Assembly (NCBI GenBank): GCA_041392805.1
Contig: JAWKLJ010000001.1
Coordinates: 1,364,001-1,428,000 of the forward strand
Source: Saprospiraceae bacterium
GTDB lineage: Bacteria; Bacteroidota; Bacteroidia; Chitinophagales; Saprospiraceae
Reading direction: 5' to 3'
Length of the DNA: 64,000 nucleotides
A program made the translations under genes and the position numbers. This document shows, piece by piece, positions 1-7,766 of this stretch. Each line of letters begins with the position of its first letter. Positions within the stretch are counted from its first letter, which is position 1. The notes beneath the pieces were generated by a model. The model was not told where the DNA came from, ran no database searches, and was given only the letters and a program-made list of their open reading frames with translations.

Positions 1-619
1 AGGCGAGGTTATCGTTCGGTAATTTGGCAAAACACCTTCCCGTATTGGTTGCCAGGGGGGTTACCTCATCGGATCTGATGTCGGCAATGCCCAGGTAGTT
101 TCGGGCGGATTCGACCATATAGACGGCCACCTGGTAGCTATTTAGCCACTGGTAATAGCCAATACCCTGAAGGTATTTAAAAACAGGCTTGCCATTCGTC
201 GTGCGGTCCATCGGAAATTGCCACAACCTCAGCAAGGTATCTTTGCCATGAACTTCTTGTCGGATAGCAGAGAAAAAATAGCTACCCTCCATTGGTTTGG
301 GCGAAAACTCACCATCCGGCGTTTCTGTTACCTTTGTTTTCGTTTTTTGCTCAACATCCAGGGCATAAAGGTCTGGTTGTGCTGATCCCGGCGTTTGCAC
401 CGAGAGATAAAGCTCCGAATCGTTAAAGAAATAAGGGTGGTTATTATACCCATTAGGATTAAATGACGAGAGGTAGCGAGGGTTGTTAAATTTGAAACTA
501 CTATCAGAAACCTGCTCTAAATCAAATAGATAAACATTGGAGGTAGGATAAGTGGCTTGGGCCATTAAGGGCATCGCCAAGACCATGAGACATATAAATG
601 AAAAAGTTATTCTAACCAT
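1..619 (-). CDS. Secreted beta-propeller (TolB/WD40-like) protein, partial
   Basis: The reading frame runs open on the minus strand from an ATG at 619 to the window edge, so the C-terminus is missing (206 codons seen). The start MVRITFSFICLMVLAMPLMAQ is a clear signal peptide ending at an AQA cleavage site. The mature part has repeated phrases such as YFFNDSELYLSVQTPG, PDLYALDVEQKTKTKVT and YFFSAIRQEV, typical of the six-bladed PD40/TolB-type propellers that Bacteroidota export to the periplasm or surface. No catalytic residues can be assigned. It is divergent from the sugar dehydrogenase at 743. The family call is inference from blade-like motifs; the existence of the gene is secure. Confidence 0.72.
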   Translation of the reverse strand, partial: MVRITFSFICLMVLAMPLMAQATYPTSNVYLFDLEQVSDSSFKFNNPRYLSSFNPNGYNNHPYFFNDSELYLSVQTPGSAQPDLYALDVEQKTKTKVTETPDGEFSPKPMEGSYFFSAIRQEVHGKDTLLRLWQFPMDRTTNGKPVFKYLQGIGYYQWLNSYQVAVYMVESARNYLGIADIRSDEVTPLATNTGRCFAKLPNDNLA

Positions 620-742
620 TTTAGTATTTCTTTTGGGCCTAAATTTAGAAAATTATACTGGATTTGTTGGTGGTCTGGCAAATAGGGTTTTTTCTTTGCC
701 ATTAAATCTTGATTCTTTTTAACTTGGACCTAAAATTGCGCT

Positions 743-2614
743 ATGTCATCCTCAAATCATTTATTCCATTCTTTTGGTTCAACGGTAAAACGCGTTACCT
801 TATTATTTTGTGTATTTTATGCCGCCTCAGGAAATACCCAATCTCGCCTGACCCTGGTAGAATTTGCCAGAGGCTTAACCAAACCGGTGGACATCAGCCA
901 TGCGGGAGATGAACGTTTATTTATTGTGGAAAAAAACGGATATATCCGTATTCTTCAAGCTAACGGTGCTTTGGAAACAACACCTTTTTTGGACATCGAC
1001 GATCGGGTGCGCGGCAATGAATCAGAACGTGGCTTGTTGGGCTTGGCCTTCCACCCGGATTATGCCAATAACGGTTATTTCTTTGTCAATTATACCAACA
1101 ATGATGGCGATACGCGGATCTCTCGCTTCAAGGTAAGTGCTAACAATCCCAATCAGGCAGATCCTAATAGTGAGAAAATTTTATTATCGGTGGACCAGCC
1201 CTTTGAAAATCATAATGGAGGGGAGTTGGCTTTTGGGCCTGACGGTTATCTCTATATTGCCCTCGGTGATGGCGGCTCAGGCGGCGACCCCAATAATGCG
1301 GGCCAGACCAGAACCAATTTACTGGGTAAAATGCTCCGAATTGATGTAAATAATGGTAATCCTTATGCCATTCCGGCAGATAACCCATTTGCAAATGACG
1401 ATTTTACCCTGGATGAGGTATGGGCTTTAGGGCTGCGTAATCCCTGGCGATTTAGCTTCGATCGACTAACAGGTGACCTCTGGATTGGCGATGTGGGCCA
1501 AGGAAATTGGGAGGAAATAAATTTCCAGTTGGCGAATAGTTCAGGAGGTGAAAACTATGGTTGGCGTTGTTATGAGGGGAATGCACCCTTCAACACAAGT
1601 GGTTGCCCGGGAGCCAATAATTTAGTTTTTCCTATCCATGATTATAGCAGCAACTTCACCATTGGCTGTTCCGTTACAGGTGGGTTTGTTTATAGAGGAA
1701 GTGCTTTTCCCGACTTGTACGGGCATTATGTTTATACAGATTATTGTTCGGGCCGTATTTGGTCGATTGTTCCTGACGGCGAAGGCGGGTGGACCAACAC
1801 CGAATGGTTGGATGGTTCGAATAGCCAATATTCCAGTTTTGGCGAAGACCAAAATGGGGAACTGTACCTGGCGGCCATAGGTGGCGGCCAAATCTTTCGG
1901 GTAGTGGATCAATGCGCACAGCTGTCCGTTAGTGCTACGGTTAATTTTATCACTTGTACTGGTGCGGCAGATGGCAGTATTCAGTTAGCCGTTGAAAATC
2001 CAGCGAATAACTTTGACCTGAGTTGGTCTAATGGAGAGACCAGCACTAGTATCGAAAATTTGGCACCGGGAGCATATAGCTATACCCTGACCAATGATTG
2101 GGGCTGTACCCGTACGGAGTCCTTTTTTATCATGGAACCTTTTCCGGCCTTGGTCACCATTAATGCAAATGGCAACCAATTATCGGTATCAGACGAATGG
2201 GAAACTTATCAATGGTTGCTCAACGGCGATCCTATTCCCGGGGCAAGCGAGCCGACTTTTACGGCGCTTATCTCTGGCGATTATACCATAGAAGTGGCTG
2301 ACGGTGAGGGATGCACCTTTGTTTCACAGGTCCTCAGCGTCCAGGTGAGCGCCATCAACGAAGAACTGAATATCCCCGGCTTAGTCATTAGTCCCAACCC
2401 ATCAAGTGATGCTTTTGCTATTGAGATGGCCCCAAAACAAGGGCTGACCCTACAACTATTAGATGAAACCGGTCGCCTACATTTTCAGCAAAGGGTAGCC
2501 GTGATGGGCAAGCAGCAGTTGGAAGTCCCGGTGAAGCACCTTTCGGCGGGCGTTTATTTTTTTACTTTTACCAGCGGGGATAAAAAATTGATACGGAAAG
2601 TTATAAAAGATTAA
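743..2614 (+). CDS. Secreted PQQ-type glucose/sorbosone dehydrogenase-like protein with SprB repeat and T9SS C-terminal signal
   Basis: The 623-residue protein begins with an N-terminal hydrophobic stretch (VTLLFCVFYAASGNTQS), consistent with Sec export. Residues about 40-385 form a GSDH/YliI-like beta-propeller: GLLGLAFHPDY, HNGGELAFGPDGYLYIALGDGG, LGLRNPWRFSFD and GENYGWRCYEG are family hallmarks, expected to oxidise sugars or related alcohols with PQQ. A SprB-like repeat follows (about 400-460, CTGAADGSIQLAV ... LSWSNGETS), then an Ig-like stretch. A type A T9SS sorting domain closes the protein (ISPNPSSDAF ... GVYFFTFTSGDKKLIRKVIKD), so secretion through the type IX system and surface attachment or release are expected. 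The substrate is unknown. Confidence 0.88.
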   Translation: MSSSNHLFHSFGSTVKRVTLLFCVFYAASGNTQSRLTLVEFARGLTKPVDISHAGDERLFIVEKNGYIRILQANGALETTPFLDIDDRVRGNESERGLLGLAFHPDYANNGYFFVNYTNNDGDTRISRFKVSANNPNQADPNSEKILLSVDQPFENHNGGELAFGPDGYLYIALGDGGSGGDPNNAGQTRTNLLGKMLRIDVNNGNPYAIPADNPFANDDFTLDEVWALGLRNPWRFSFDRLTGDLWIGDVGQGNWEEINFQLANSSGGENYGWRCYEGNAPFNTSGCPGANNLVFPIHDYSSNFTIGCSVTGGFVYRGSAFPDLYGHYVYTDYCSGRIWSIVPDGEGGWTNTEWLDGSNSQYSSFGEDQNGELYLAAIGGGQIFRVVDQCAQLSVSATVNFITCTGAADGSIQLAVENPANNFDLSWSNGETSTSIENLAPGAYSYTLTNDWGCTRTESFFIMEPFPALVTINANGNQLSVSDEWETYQWLLNGDPIPGASEPTFTALISGDYTIEVADGEGCTFVSQVLSVQVSAINEELNIPGLVISPNPSSDAFAIEMAPKQGLTLQLLDETGRLHFQQRVAVMGKQQLEVPVKHLSAGVYFFTFTSGDKKLIRKVIKD

Positions 2615-2793
2615 ACGGCGTCCCTTCTAAGGCTGGACGAGATAGCGTGAAGAAATAGGAAGGCGGAATTCGGAAAGGGGAATGTTTCTAAGCGTTCCCA
2701 GGTGTAGCGTTCCGGCTTTTTAGCTACCGGAGGTAGTCCCATTTCGTACTTCCGATTTTATCCATGCTTAGACGGGTGCCCGATTAAACGGCG
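2609..2793. repeat. Short direct repeat pair flanking intergenic segment
   Basis: The 12-mer GATTAAACGGCG occurs at 2609-2620, overlapping the stop codon of the dehydrogenase gene, and again at 2782-2793. Between them are hairpin-like scraps (CCGG...CCGG around 2714-2730). It could be the scar of a small insertion or chance; there is no gene in the gap 2615-2839. Confidence 0.3.
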
Positions 2794-2839
2794 CTGGAAC
2801 GGAGTGTTATGATGGCATTTCCATTCCGAAATAGTGCCC

Positions 2840-3289
2840 TTATTGTGCCTTAATCAAACGGTAGATTTTAATGATGTTACCCGATTTTTGGCACAAGCGC
2901 AGGTAATATGTTCCTTTGGGTTCCTTGCTAAGGTCTAATTGGATTTTTTTGTCATTGAGGGTACTAATGGCAGGTAAAACATCACCTGTTTTTTGCGAAA
3001 TCAGCTTAAATCCAAGTTGGTCGATCGCATAATTTTGTGAAATCAGCGTAAAAGTTGCATTTGCAGTGTCCACCTCATACTTCAAATCATAGTTATAAAT
3101 GGGGGCCTCACTTGTTACCTCCATTTTGACCTCTTCAACTACTAAAACCGGAAATACAGGTTGGGAAGAATCAGTGTTATTAGCCATTGTTTTCAAGAAT
3201 AGGACTGGGCTAATCCACCCACCAGCATATGCAGGAATTAATGGAGAAAACAATCCAATGATAACGAAGAACAAAAACCGCCCTTTCAT
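2840..3289 (-). CDS. Small exported protein, DUF3244/T9SS-CTD-like
   Basis: This 149-residue protein has a clear signal peptide (MKGRFLFFVIIGLFSPLIPAYA). The mature part has a short variable region and a C-terminal beta-sandwich-like stretch: LISQNYAIDQLGFKLISQKTGDVL, then KKIQLDLSKEPKGTYYLRLCQKSGNIIKIYRLIKAQ. This resembles Bacteroidota DUF3244 proteins and the type A T9SS sorting domain (G-T/V-Y-xx-R/K pattern near the end). It may be an isolated carrier of that fold. It stands alone between two plus-strand genes. Function is not known, and the family call is by motif resemblance only. Confidence 0.6.
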   Translation of the reverse strand: MKGRFLFFVIIGLFSPLIPAYAGGWISPVLFLKTMANNTDSSQPVFPVLVVEEVKMEVTSEAPIYNYDLKYEVDTANATFTLISQNYAIDQLGFKLISQKTGDVLPAISTLNDKKIQLDLSKEPKGTYYLRLCQKSGNIIKIYRLIKAQ

Positions 3290-3728
3290 CGAAGTAGAAT
3301 TTTATGGACTAAAATCTGACTAGGTTCGCCAATTGTAGGCGAATTCAGTAGTCTTATTGTTGCTATTTAATTATACAAGGCGTAAGGTATGTGATAATGT
3401 TGTTCATGGGGTGAAAAAAGACAGCTTAAATGATTTTTCATTTGGGAAGGAGCTGAAAGAAAGAAGGTAGACTATGAACGTAAGGTGTCTAGAAACTTAA
3501 TCACTTAAAACTGTAGGTTGTAAAATTACGAAAAGATTATGATTTTTCAAATTTGTTTTTTGTGTTTAACAAATTAAAAAAGAAGTGATGGTTTCAATGG
3601 AATTCAGTATTTTCATACCACATTTCTTGTATGTCGTTCTTAGCTACCGATGCGCTTCCTGATTCGCATTACATGATATTGTATTCCCTAAAGACCTATT
3701 CCATTTTCCGATTAAAACATTGATAACT
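3290..3728. other. Intergenic stretch, 439 bp
   Basis: No gene is seen. It must hold the divergent promoters for the 149-aa protein (minus) and the 432-aa-class secreted protein (plus). A perfect 6-bp inverted repeat TTCGCC-N7-GGCGAA lies at 3325-3343, just upstream of the minus-strand gene, and could be an operator or a 5' UTR hairpin. No convincing TAnnTTTG box was identified. Confidence 0.4.
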
Positions 3729-5018
3729 ATGAGATTCTATTTTCGAATTGGAGCAATATGCCTGTTTTTGGTTATCACAAGCGCCTTAAGGCCGCCTATC
3801 CTTCCCACCATAAGTATTATTTTTGAACCCATTGGCCGCATCTGTACAGCAAGCAATGAGCAATGCGAACTTAGCATCCAATATGCTTTCAGCCTGGAGG
3901 TGGAGGATACGGTTGGACTGAAGGTAAGCTACCGATTTATTGGTTCCGAAGGCATCCCTTTGCCGGACCCCTATGGCACTTTGGTAGGAGCGTATCCCCA
4001 TTACGCCATAGCGGGTGTTTATCCTATTGGAGATTTTACTTTTTTGGTAGAGGCTTCCAATGATGCGGGTGAGGAAAGCGCCGCAGAATTTCCATTGGAA
4101 GTGATTGATTGTTATGCACCCAAGATGGAATGGGTCGACACCTTGTTTATGCCTTTGGTGCCTATAGACGCTGACGGAGATGGCCGGTTTGACTTTATAG
4201 GGATGGATATTCGGCCAGCCAATTTTTCGAGTGAACCGCCATTTGAAGGTTGTTTTGGCTCGCCTCATTTTAGCTTGACAGCCCCAGATAGCCTACCCAA
4301 TGAAGTTGATTCCTTGCTATTTTATTGTTGGGATACCTTCCCCAAAATTGTTCGGGTATGGACCTGGGATGAAGCAATGAATCCCAGTGCTTTGCAGCCT
4401 GACAGTACCGTCGGCGGCCCCAATTATACGAAGCGGGATGTGGTGGTGGTAAAAACATTGGATGGTCCAGCCTGCGACAGCCTGCCCATTCTGCAAGGAG
4501 TTGTACGTACTCAAATCGGTAAGCCCTATCGTGGATTGAGCATAAACGGAGAAGGCGATATCAACCTAAACGCCTATACAGATAAAGAAGGGGCTTATAT
4601 ATTTACGGGGTTAAAGCCTGGGGAGACCTATCGTTTCACCGTAGATACGATACAAGATCACCCTTCAAATGGCGTAACCATCTTAGATGTGACCTTGCTA
4701 GCTCGGCATATTTTGAATATTAGCAGCCTTGATTCTCCTTACAAGATCATTGCAAGCGATGTCAATAATTCTGGTAGTACTACCACCCTGGATATTGTCC
4801 TGATGCGACTAATGATTACCGGCCAAATAACTGAATTTCCTGGCGGTACGCCAAGTTGGCGGTTTGTCCCCTCGGATTATACCTTCCCATTGGATGGCAA
4901 TCCCTTTGATCCTCCCTTTAGGGAACACCGTATTTTTAATAATATCCGTGGGTTTAATAGACTGGATTTTGTAGCCATTAAAATGGGAGACTTAAATAAT
5001 AGTGCAACGCTCCCTTAG
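3729..5018 (+). CDS. Secreted protein with CarboxypepD_reg-like and dockerin-like C-terminal region
   Basis: The chosen start is the ATG at 3729; an upstream in-frame TTG at 3720 adds only three residues. MRFYFRIGAICLFLVITSALRP is a signal peptide. Residues up to about 250 look like an Ig/PKD-type fold. From about residue 255 comes a carboxypeptidase-regulatory-like beta-sandwich (GVVRTQIGKPYRGLSINGEGD ... YTDKEGAYIFTGLKPGETYRF). A dockerin-type-I-like calcium segment follows: NGVTILDVTLLARHIL, then ASDVNNSGSTTTLDIVLMRLMI and FVAIKMGDLNNS, with Asp/Asn positions spaced like EF-hand loops. Similar C-termini are common in Saprospiraceae surface proteins. No T9SS sorting domain is evident. The partner and role are unknown. 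Confidence 0.7.
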   Translation: MRFYFRIGAICLFLVITSALRPPILPTISIIFEPIGRICTASNEQCELSIQYAFSLEVEDTVGLKVSYRFIGSEGIPLPDPYGTLVGAYPHYAIAGVYPIGDFTFLVEASNDAGEESAAEFPLEVIDCYAPKMEWVDTLFMPLVPIDADGDGRFDFIGMDIRPANFSSEPPFEGCFGSPHFSLTAPDSLPNEVDSLLFYCWDTFPKIVRVWTWDEAMNPSALQPDSTVGGPNYTKRDVVVVKTLDGPACDSLPILQGVVRTQIGKPYRGLSINGEGDINLNAYTDKEGAYIFTGLKPGETYRFTVDTIQDHPSNGVTILDVTLLARHILNISSLDSPYKIIASDVNNSGSTTTLDIVLMRLMITGQITEFPGGTPSWRFVPSDYTFPLDGNPFDPPFREHRIFNNIRGFNRLDFVAIKMGDLNNSATLP

Positions 5019-5024
5019 TAGTAT

Positions 5025-5147
5025 GACGGAAATAAATGCTCCCCCTTTTTTCAAAGATTCGCGAATATTTTCACACAACTTCCTTTCTCTCAGTTGCTTT
5101 GAAAATTTTAGCGAATCAAAAGTGGTATCATTTATTTTTCTTCCGTC
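5025..5147. repeat. Long imperfect inverted repeat (MITE-like or terminator hairpin)
   Basis: The arms are 5025-5072 and 5101-5147. The core pairs GATTCGC (5056-5062) with GCGAATC (5111-5117), and ATATTTTC-type bases 5064-5072 with 5101-5109 with one mismatch. The outer ends pair GACGGAA (5025-5031) with TTCCGTC (5141-5147). It sits 6 bp after the preceding stop codon, so it may end that transcript. The long arms and the loop of about 28 nt also fit a small non-autonomous mobile element. Confidence 0.5.
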
Positions 5148-5233
5148 TCTTAGGAAGTTTTAAACAAACAAACCTTTGTTCGTAATCTATTTCAGCAGAA
5201 TTGCCTTTTTTTTGAAAAAATTGCAAGATTGGC

Positions 5234-5264
5234 TTGTTTGATGATAAATTAATCTTTAGGTTTG
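5234..5264 (+). promoter_or_regulatory. Bacteroidota-type promoter of the aromatic amino-acid operon
   Basis: TAGGTTTG at 5257-5264 matches the Bacteroidota -7 consensus TAnnTTTG exactly. A TTG at 5234-5236 lies 20 bp upstream, close to the usual -33 spacing of about 19. Transcription would start near 5270, about 14 nt before the first leader peptide start codon, leaving little room for any other 5' element. Confidence 0.6.
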
Positions 5265-5283
5265 CAGTGTAATATTATTCAAA

Positions 5284-5349
5284 ATGAATACTGCATCAAC
5301 TCAACCTTATTTTTATTTTTTTAGCTTTTACTTTTATGGACAACCATAA
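5284..5349 (+). CDS. pheL-like: Phe/Tyr-rich leader peptide 1 (attenuator)
   Basis: A 21-codon ORF begins ATG AAT ACT and contains the run YFYFFSFYFY (residues 9-18: five Phe, four Tyr), ending GQP and TAA. This is a ribosome-mediated attenuation leader. TTTATGG (5333-5339) and CCATAAA (5344-5350) form a 7-bp pause hairpin over the end of the ORF. GGGGCT (5351-5356) after the stop can pair with AGTCCC (5394-5399) of terminator 1 as an antiterminator. A ribosome stalled on Phe/Tyr codons would free the antiterminator arm; one at the stop codon would cover it. Assignment rests on sequence and established attenuation logic. Confidence 0.85.
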   Translation: MNTASTQPYFYFFSFYFYGQP

Positions 5350-5393
5350 AGGGGCTACTGAATTTAGGTTGATTGATTCAAAATAAAATTTAG

Positions 5394-5420
5394 AGTCCCG
5401 CGAGACGGGACTTTTTTTTT
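5394..5420 (+). terminator. Attenuator terminator 1
   Basis: The stem AGTCCCG (5394-5400) pairs with CGGGACT (5406-5412) around loop CGAGA, and nine T follow (5412-5420): a canonical intrinsic terminator. Its 5' arm is also complementary to the G-rich bases after leader peptide 1, giving the mutually exclusive antiterminator. Confidence 0.9.
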
Positions 5421-5441
5421 GGGCTGAATTTTTAAAATAAT

Positions 5442-5510
5442 ATGATCCCTAACCTGACCACCAAGCGTTTTTATTTTTTTTATTTCTTTTTCTTTTACGA
5501 TTTACCGTAA
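5442..5510 (+). CDS. pheL-like: Phe/Tyr-rich leader peptide 2 (second, tandem attenuator)
   Basis: This is a 22-codon ORF whose residues 10-19 are FYFFYFFFFY (seven Phe, three Tyr), ending DLP and TAA at 5508-5510. The layout repeats that of leader 1. A small hairpin TTACG (5495-5499)/CGTAA (5506-5510) overlaps the last codons. GGGACTT (5511-5517) directly after the stop can pair with AAGTCCC (5548-5554), the 5' arm of terminator 2. The two peptides share no sequence outside the Phe/Tyr run, so this is either an old duplication or independent gain. Confidence 0.85.
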   Translation: MIPNLTTKRFYFFYFFFFYDLP

Positions 5511-5547
5511 GGGACTTTACTTATTTTTTGGAGAAAAAGAATACCAT

Positions 5548-5577
5548 AAGTCCCGCATTCACGGGACTTTTTTTTTA
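5548..5577 (+). terminator. Attenuator terminator 2
   Basis: AAGTCCCG (5548-5555) pairs with CGGGACTT (5562-5569) around CATTCA, followed by a run of nine T (5568-5576). The stem is the same as in terminator 1 although the loop and flanks differ. It ends 29 bp before the pheA start codon. Confidence 0.9.
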
Positions 5578-5605
5578 TGATAAATAATACCATAATACTT
5601 TTGCC

Positions 5606-6496
5606 ATGATGCATGTAGCACTAAAAACAGAATCAGATGAGGCCACCCAGCAAAGAAGTTTACGGGTAGCTATTCAGGGTTATGCTGGGGCTTTCCACGA
5701 AATAGCTGCTCGCGCCTGTTTTAAGGATATCGACCTGGAAATTGTCCCTGCTCACACCTTCGAAGATCTGGTGAGTATGATCGAAGCAGGCGAATTTACA
5801 GATGTAGGTTTGATGGCTATAGAAAACACCTTGGCAGGAAGCTTGATGGCCAACTACCACTTGCTGAAAGCATCAAAATTAAAGATTGTTGGAGAGACTT
5901 TTCTTCGCATCAGGCAAAATCTATTGGCTATGCCCGGTCAGAAAATAGAAGACCTGAAGGAGGTTCATTCCCATCCGATCGCGATTGCTCAGTGCGAGGC
6001 GTTTTTCCGTGCTCACCCGCATATTCGGCTGGTAGAAACGGTTGATACCGCCTTGAGTGCCAAAAGAGTAAGTGAAGAAAAACTGATGGATGTAGGTGCT
6101 TTGGCTAGTACTTTGGCCGGAGAGCTCTACCACTTGGAGGTGCTCGCCCCTGGTATTGAAACCAATAAAAATAACCATACCCGCTTTTTAGTTTTGCAAA
6201 GGGAGAATGAGGTGCGTAACCTAGAAGGGGTTGATAAAGTTTCGCTTTGTTTTACTACGGGCCATGAGCCAGGTAGCCTGTACAAAGTCCTGGCCGTTTT
6301 GGCAGCTTATAATGTCAACCTGACTAAAATTCAATCCGCTCCGATCATTGGTAAGCCTTGGGAGTATATGTTTTTTGTTGATTTTGTGACAGAAGGAGCG
6401 CTGAGCTACGAGCAAGCCATTGAAGCAATTCGTCCCTTGACACATGAACTCGACTTGTTGGGCGTTTATAAGCAAGGAGAACATTTTGAGTATTGA
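5606..6496 (+). CDS. pheA: Prephenate dehydratase (monofunctional, with ACT domain)
   Basis: It converts prephenate to phenylpyruvate in phenylalanine synthesis. The 296-residue length is normal for a monofunctional enzyme. The PDT domain (about 18-205) contains VAIQGYAGAFHEIAA, LMAIENTLAGSL and the conserved NNHTRFLVL motif. The ACT domain (about 220-290) has KVSLCFTTGHEPGSLYKVLAVLAAYNVNLTKIQSAPI; the usual ESRP of the Phe-binding site reads QSAP here, so feedback by Phe may be altered. It is the first structural gene after the tandem attenuator. ATG codons at 5606 and 5609 are both possible starts. Confidence 0.95.
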   Translation: MMHVALKTESDEATQQRSLRVAIQGYAGAFHEIAARACFKDIDLEIVPAHTFEDLVSMIEAGEFTDVGLMAIENTLAGSLMANYHLLKASKLKIVGETFLRIRQNLLAMPGQKIEDLKEVHSHPIAIAQCEAFFRAHPHIRLVETVDTALSAKRVSEEKLMDVGALASTLAGELYHLEVLAPGIETNKNNHTRFLVLQRENEVRNLEGVDKVSLCFTTGHEPGSLYKVLAVLAAYNVNLTKIQSAPIIGKPWEYMFFVDFVTEGALSYEQAIEAIRPLTHELDLLGVYKQGEHFEY

Positions 6497-6590
6497 GTGA
6501 AGCCTAGGTTTGACCTCAGCCATTAGTCAAATGGAGGCCTGGAGAAAATACGAAAGGCGGTCAGCTTACCTAATTAAATTACAAATTCGA

Positions 6591-7766
6591 ATGGCAATAT
6601 CGACGATTATTAAGGCGGCAAGCCGAATGGGAGAGGTAGAAGAATATTACTTTTCTCAAAAGCTAAGGGAGATTGCCCAGATGCGATCTGAAGGCAAGGC
6701 GGTGCTCAACCTGGGTATCGGTAGTCCGGATCTTCCTCCTTCAGAAGGCGTTATAGCGGAATTGCAAACAGAGAGCGAGCGCTCAAATAGTCATGGCTAT
6801 CAAAGTTATATCGGCATTCCGGAACTGCGAACAGCCTTTGCACAATGGTACAAAGCATGGTTTGATGTTGAGCTCAATCCCAATGGAGAAATTTTGCCCT
6901 TAATGGGTTCCAAAGAAGGGATTATGCACATTTCGATGACCTATCTGGAGCCTGGCGATGAGGTCTTGGTTCCCAATCCAGGTTATCCGGCCTATCGGTC
7001 TGTTGCTCATTTGACAGGGGCATCGATTCGGGAATATGCCTTGGAGGAAGAAAGGGGATGGACACCCGATCTGGAGGCCCTGGCTAAAACGGACTTGCGT
7101 AAGGTGAAAATCATGTGGGTTAATTATCCCAATATGCCTACTGGCGCGCAGGCTCAGCGGTCCTTTTACGAAGAACTGATCGCTTTTGCCAAAGCCCATC
7201 ATATTTTAGTCGTTAATGACAACCCATACGGGTTTATTCTCAATGACCAGCAATTGAGTATCCTAAGCATCGAAGGCGCCAAAGCGGTCGCCTTGGAGCT
7301 CAATTCCCTCAGCAAATCGCATAATATGGCCGGTTGGCGAATAGGCATGTTGGCCGGGGATGAGGCTTATCTAAGTACTATTTTGCGATTCAAAAGCAAT
7401 ATGGATTCAGGGATGTTCAGGCCGCTACAGGTGGCCGCCGTGAAGGCCCTTTCCCAACCAGCCTATTGGTACCAATCCGTCAATGCCATTTATCGGAGTC
7501 GGAGAGAAAAGGTGTATGAACTCCTCGATTTATTAGATTGCCAATACGATAAAGACCAGGTAGGCATGTTTGTTTGGGCCCGTATTCCAGCAGCCTATCG
7601 TTCTGGTTTTGAATTGTCGGATGAGGTGCTTTACAAGGCACATGTTTTTATTACACCTGGCGGTATTTTTGGTAGTCAGGGGAATGACTATATCAGGGTG
7701 TCGCTTTGTAGCGAAAGCGCCATTTTTGAAGAGGCTATTCGAAAGATTGAAAAAGTAAAGTTATGA
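6591..7766 (+). CDS. Class I/II PLP aminotransferase (aromatic/aspartate type)
   Basis: The likely role is transamination of phenylpyruvate, 4-hydroxyphenylpyruvate or arogenate/prephenate in Phe/Tyr synthesis, judged by its operon position between pheA and tyrA. The frame is open from a TTG at 6510, but the ATG at 6591 fits the family, giving MAISTIIKAASRMGEVEEYYFSQKLREIAQM and 391 residues. Family motifs are LNLGIGSPDLPPSE, PNPGYPAYRS, NYPNMPTGA, and SLSKSHNMAGWRIGM with the PLP lysine at residue 242. The stop overlaps the tyrA start (ATGA), which implies translational coupling. Substrate preference cannot be read from the sequence. Confidence 0.9.
   Translation: MAISTIIKAASRMGEVEEYYFSQKLREIAQMRSEGKAVLNLGIGSPDLPPSEGVIAELQTESERSNSHGYQSYIGIPELRTAFAQWYKAWFDVELNPNGEILPLMGSKEGIMHISMTYLEPGDEVLVPNPGYPAYRSVAHLTGASIREYALEEERGWTPDLEALAKTDLRKVKIMWVNYPNMPTGAQAQRSFYEELIAFAKAHHILVVNDNPYGFILNDQQLSILSIEGAKAVALELNSLSKSHNMAGWRIGMLAGDEAYLSTILRFKSNMDSGMFRPLQVAAVKALSQPAYWYQSVNAIYRSRREKVYELLDLLDCQYDKDQVGMFVWARIPAAYRSGFELSDEVLYKAHVFITPGGIFGSQGNDYIRVSLCSESAIFEEAIRKIEKVKL

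Noticed and set aside
2609..2793. Insertion sequence bounded by GATTAAACGGCG
   Set aside because: There is no transposase or terminal inverted repeat in the 161 bp between the copies; kept only as a short repeat.
6510..6590. TTG start adding 27 residues to the aminotransferase
   Set aside because: The extra residues (charged, no family match) precede a start that matches the family's normal N-terminus at 6591.
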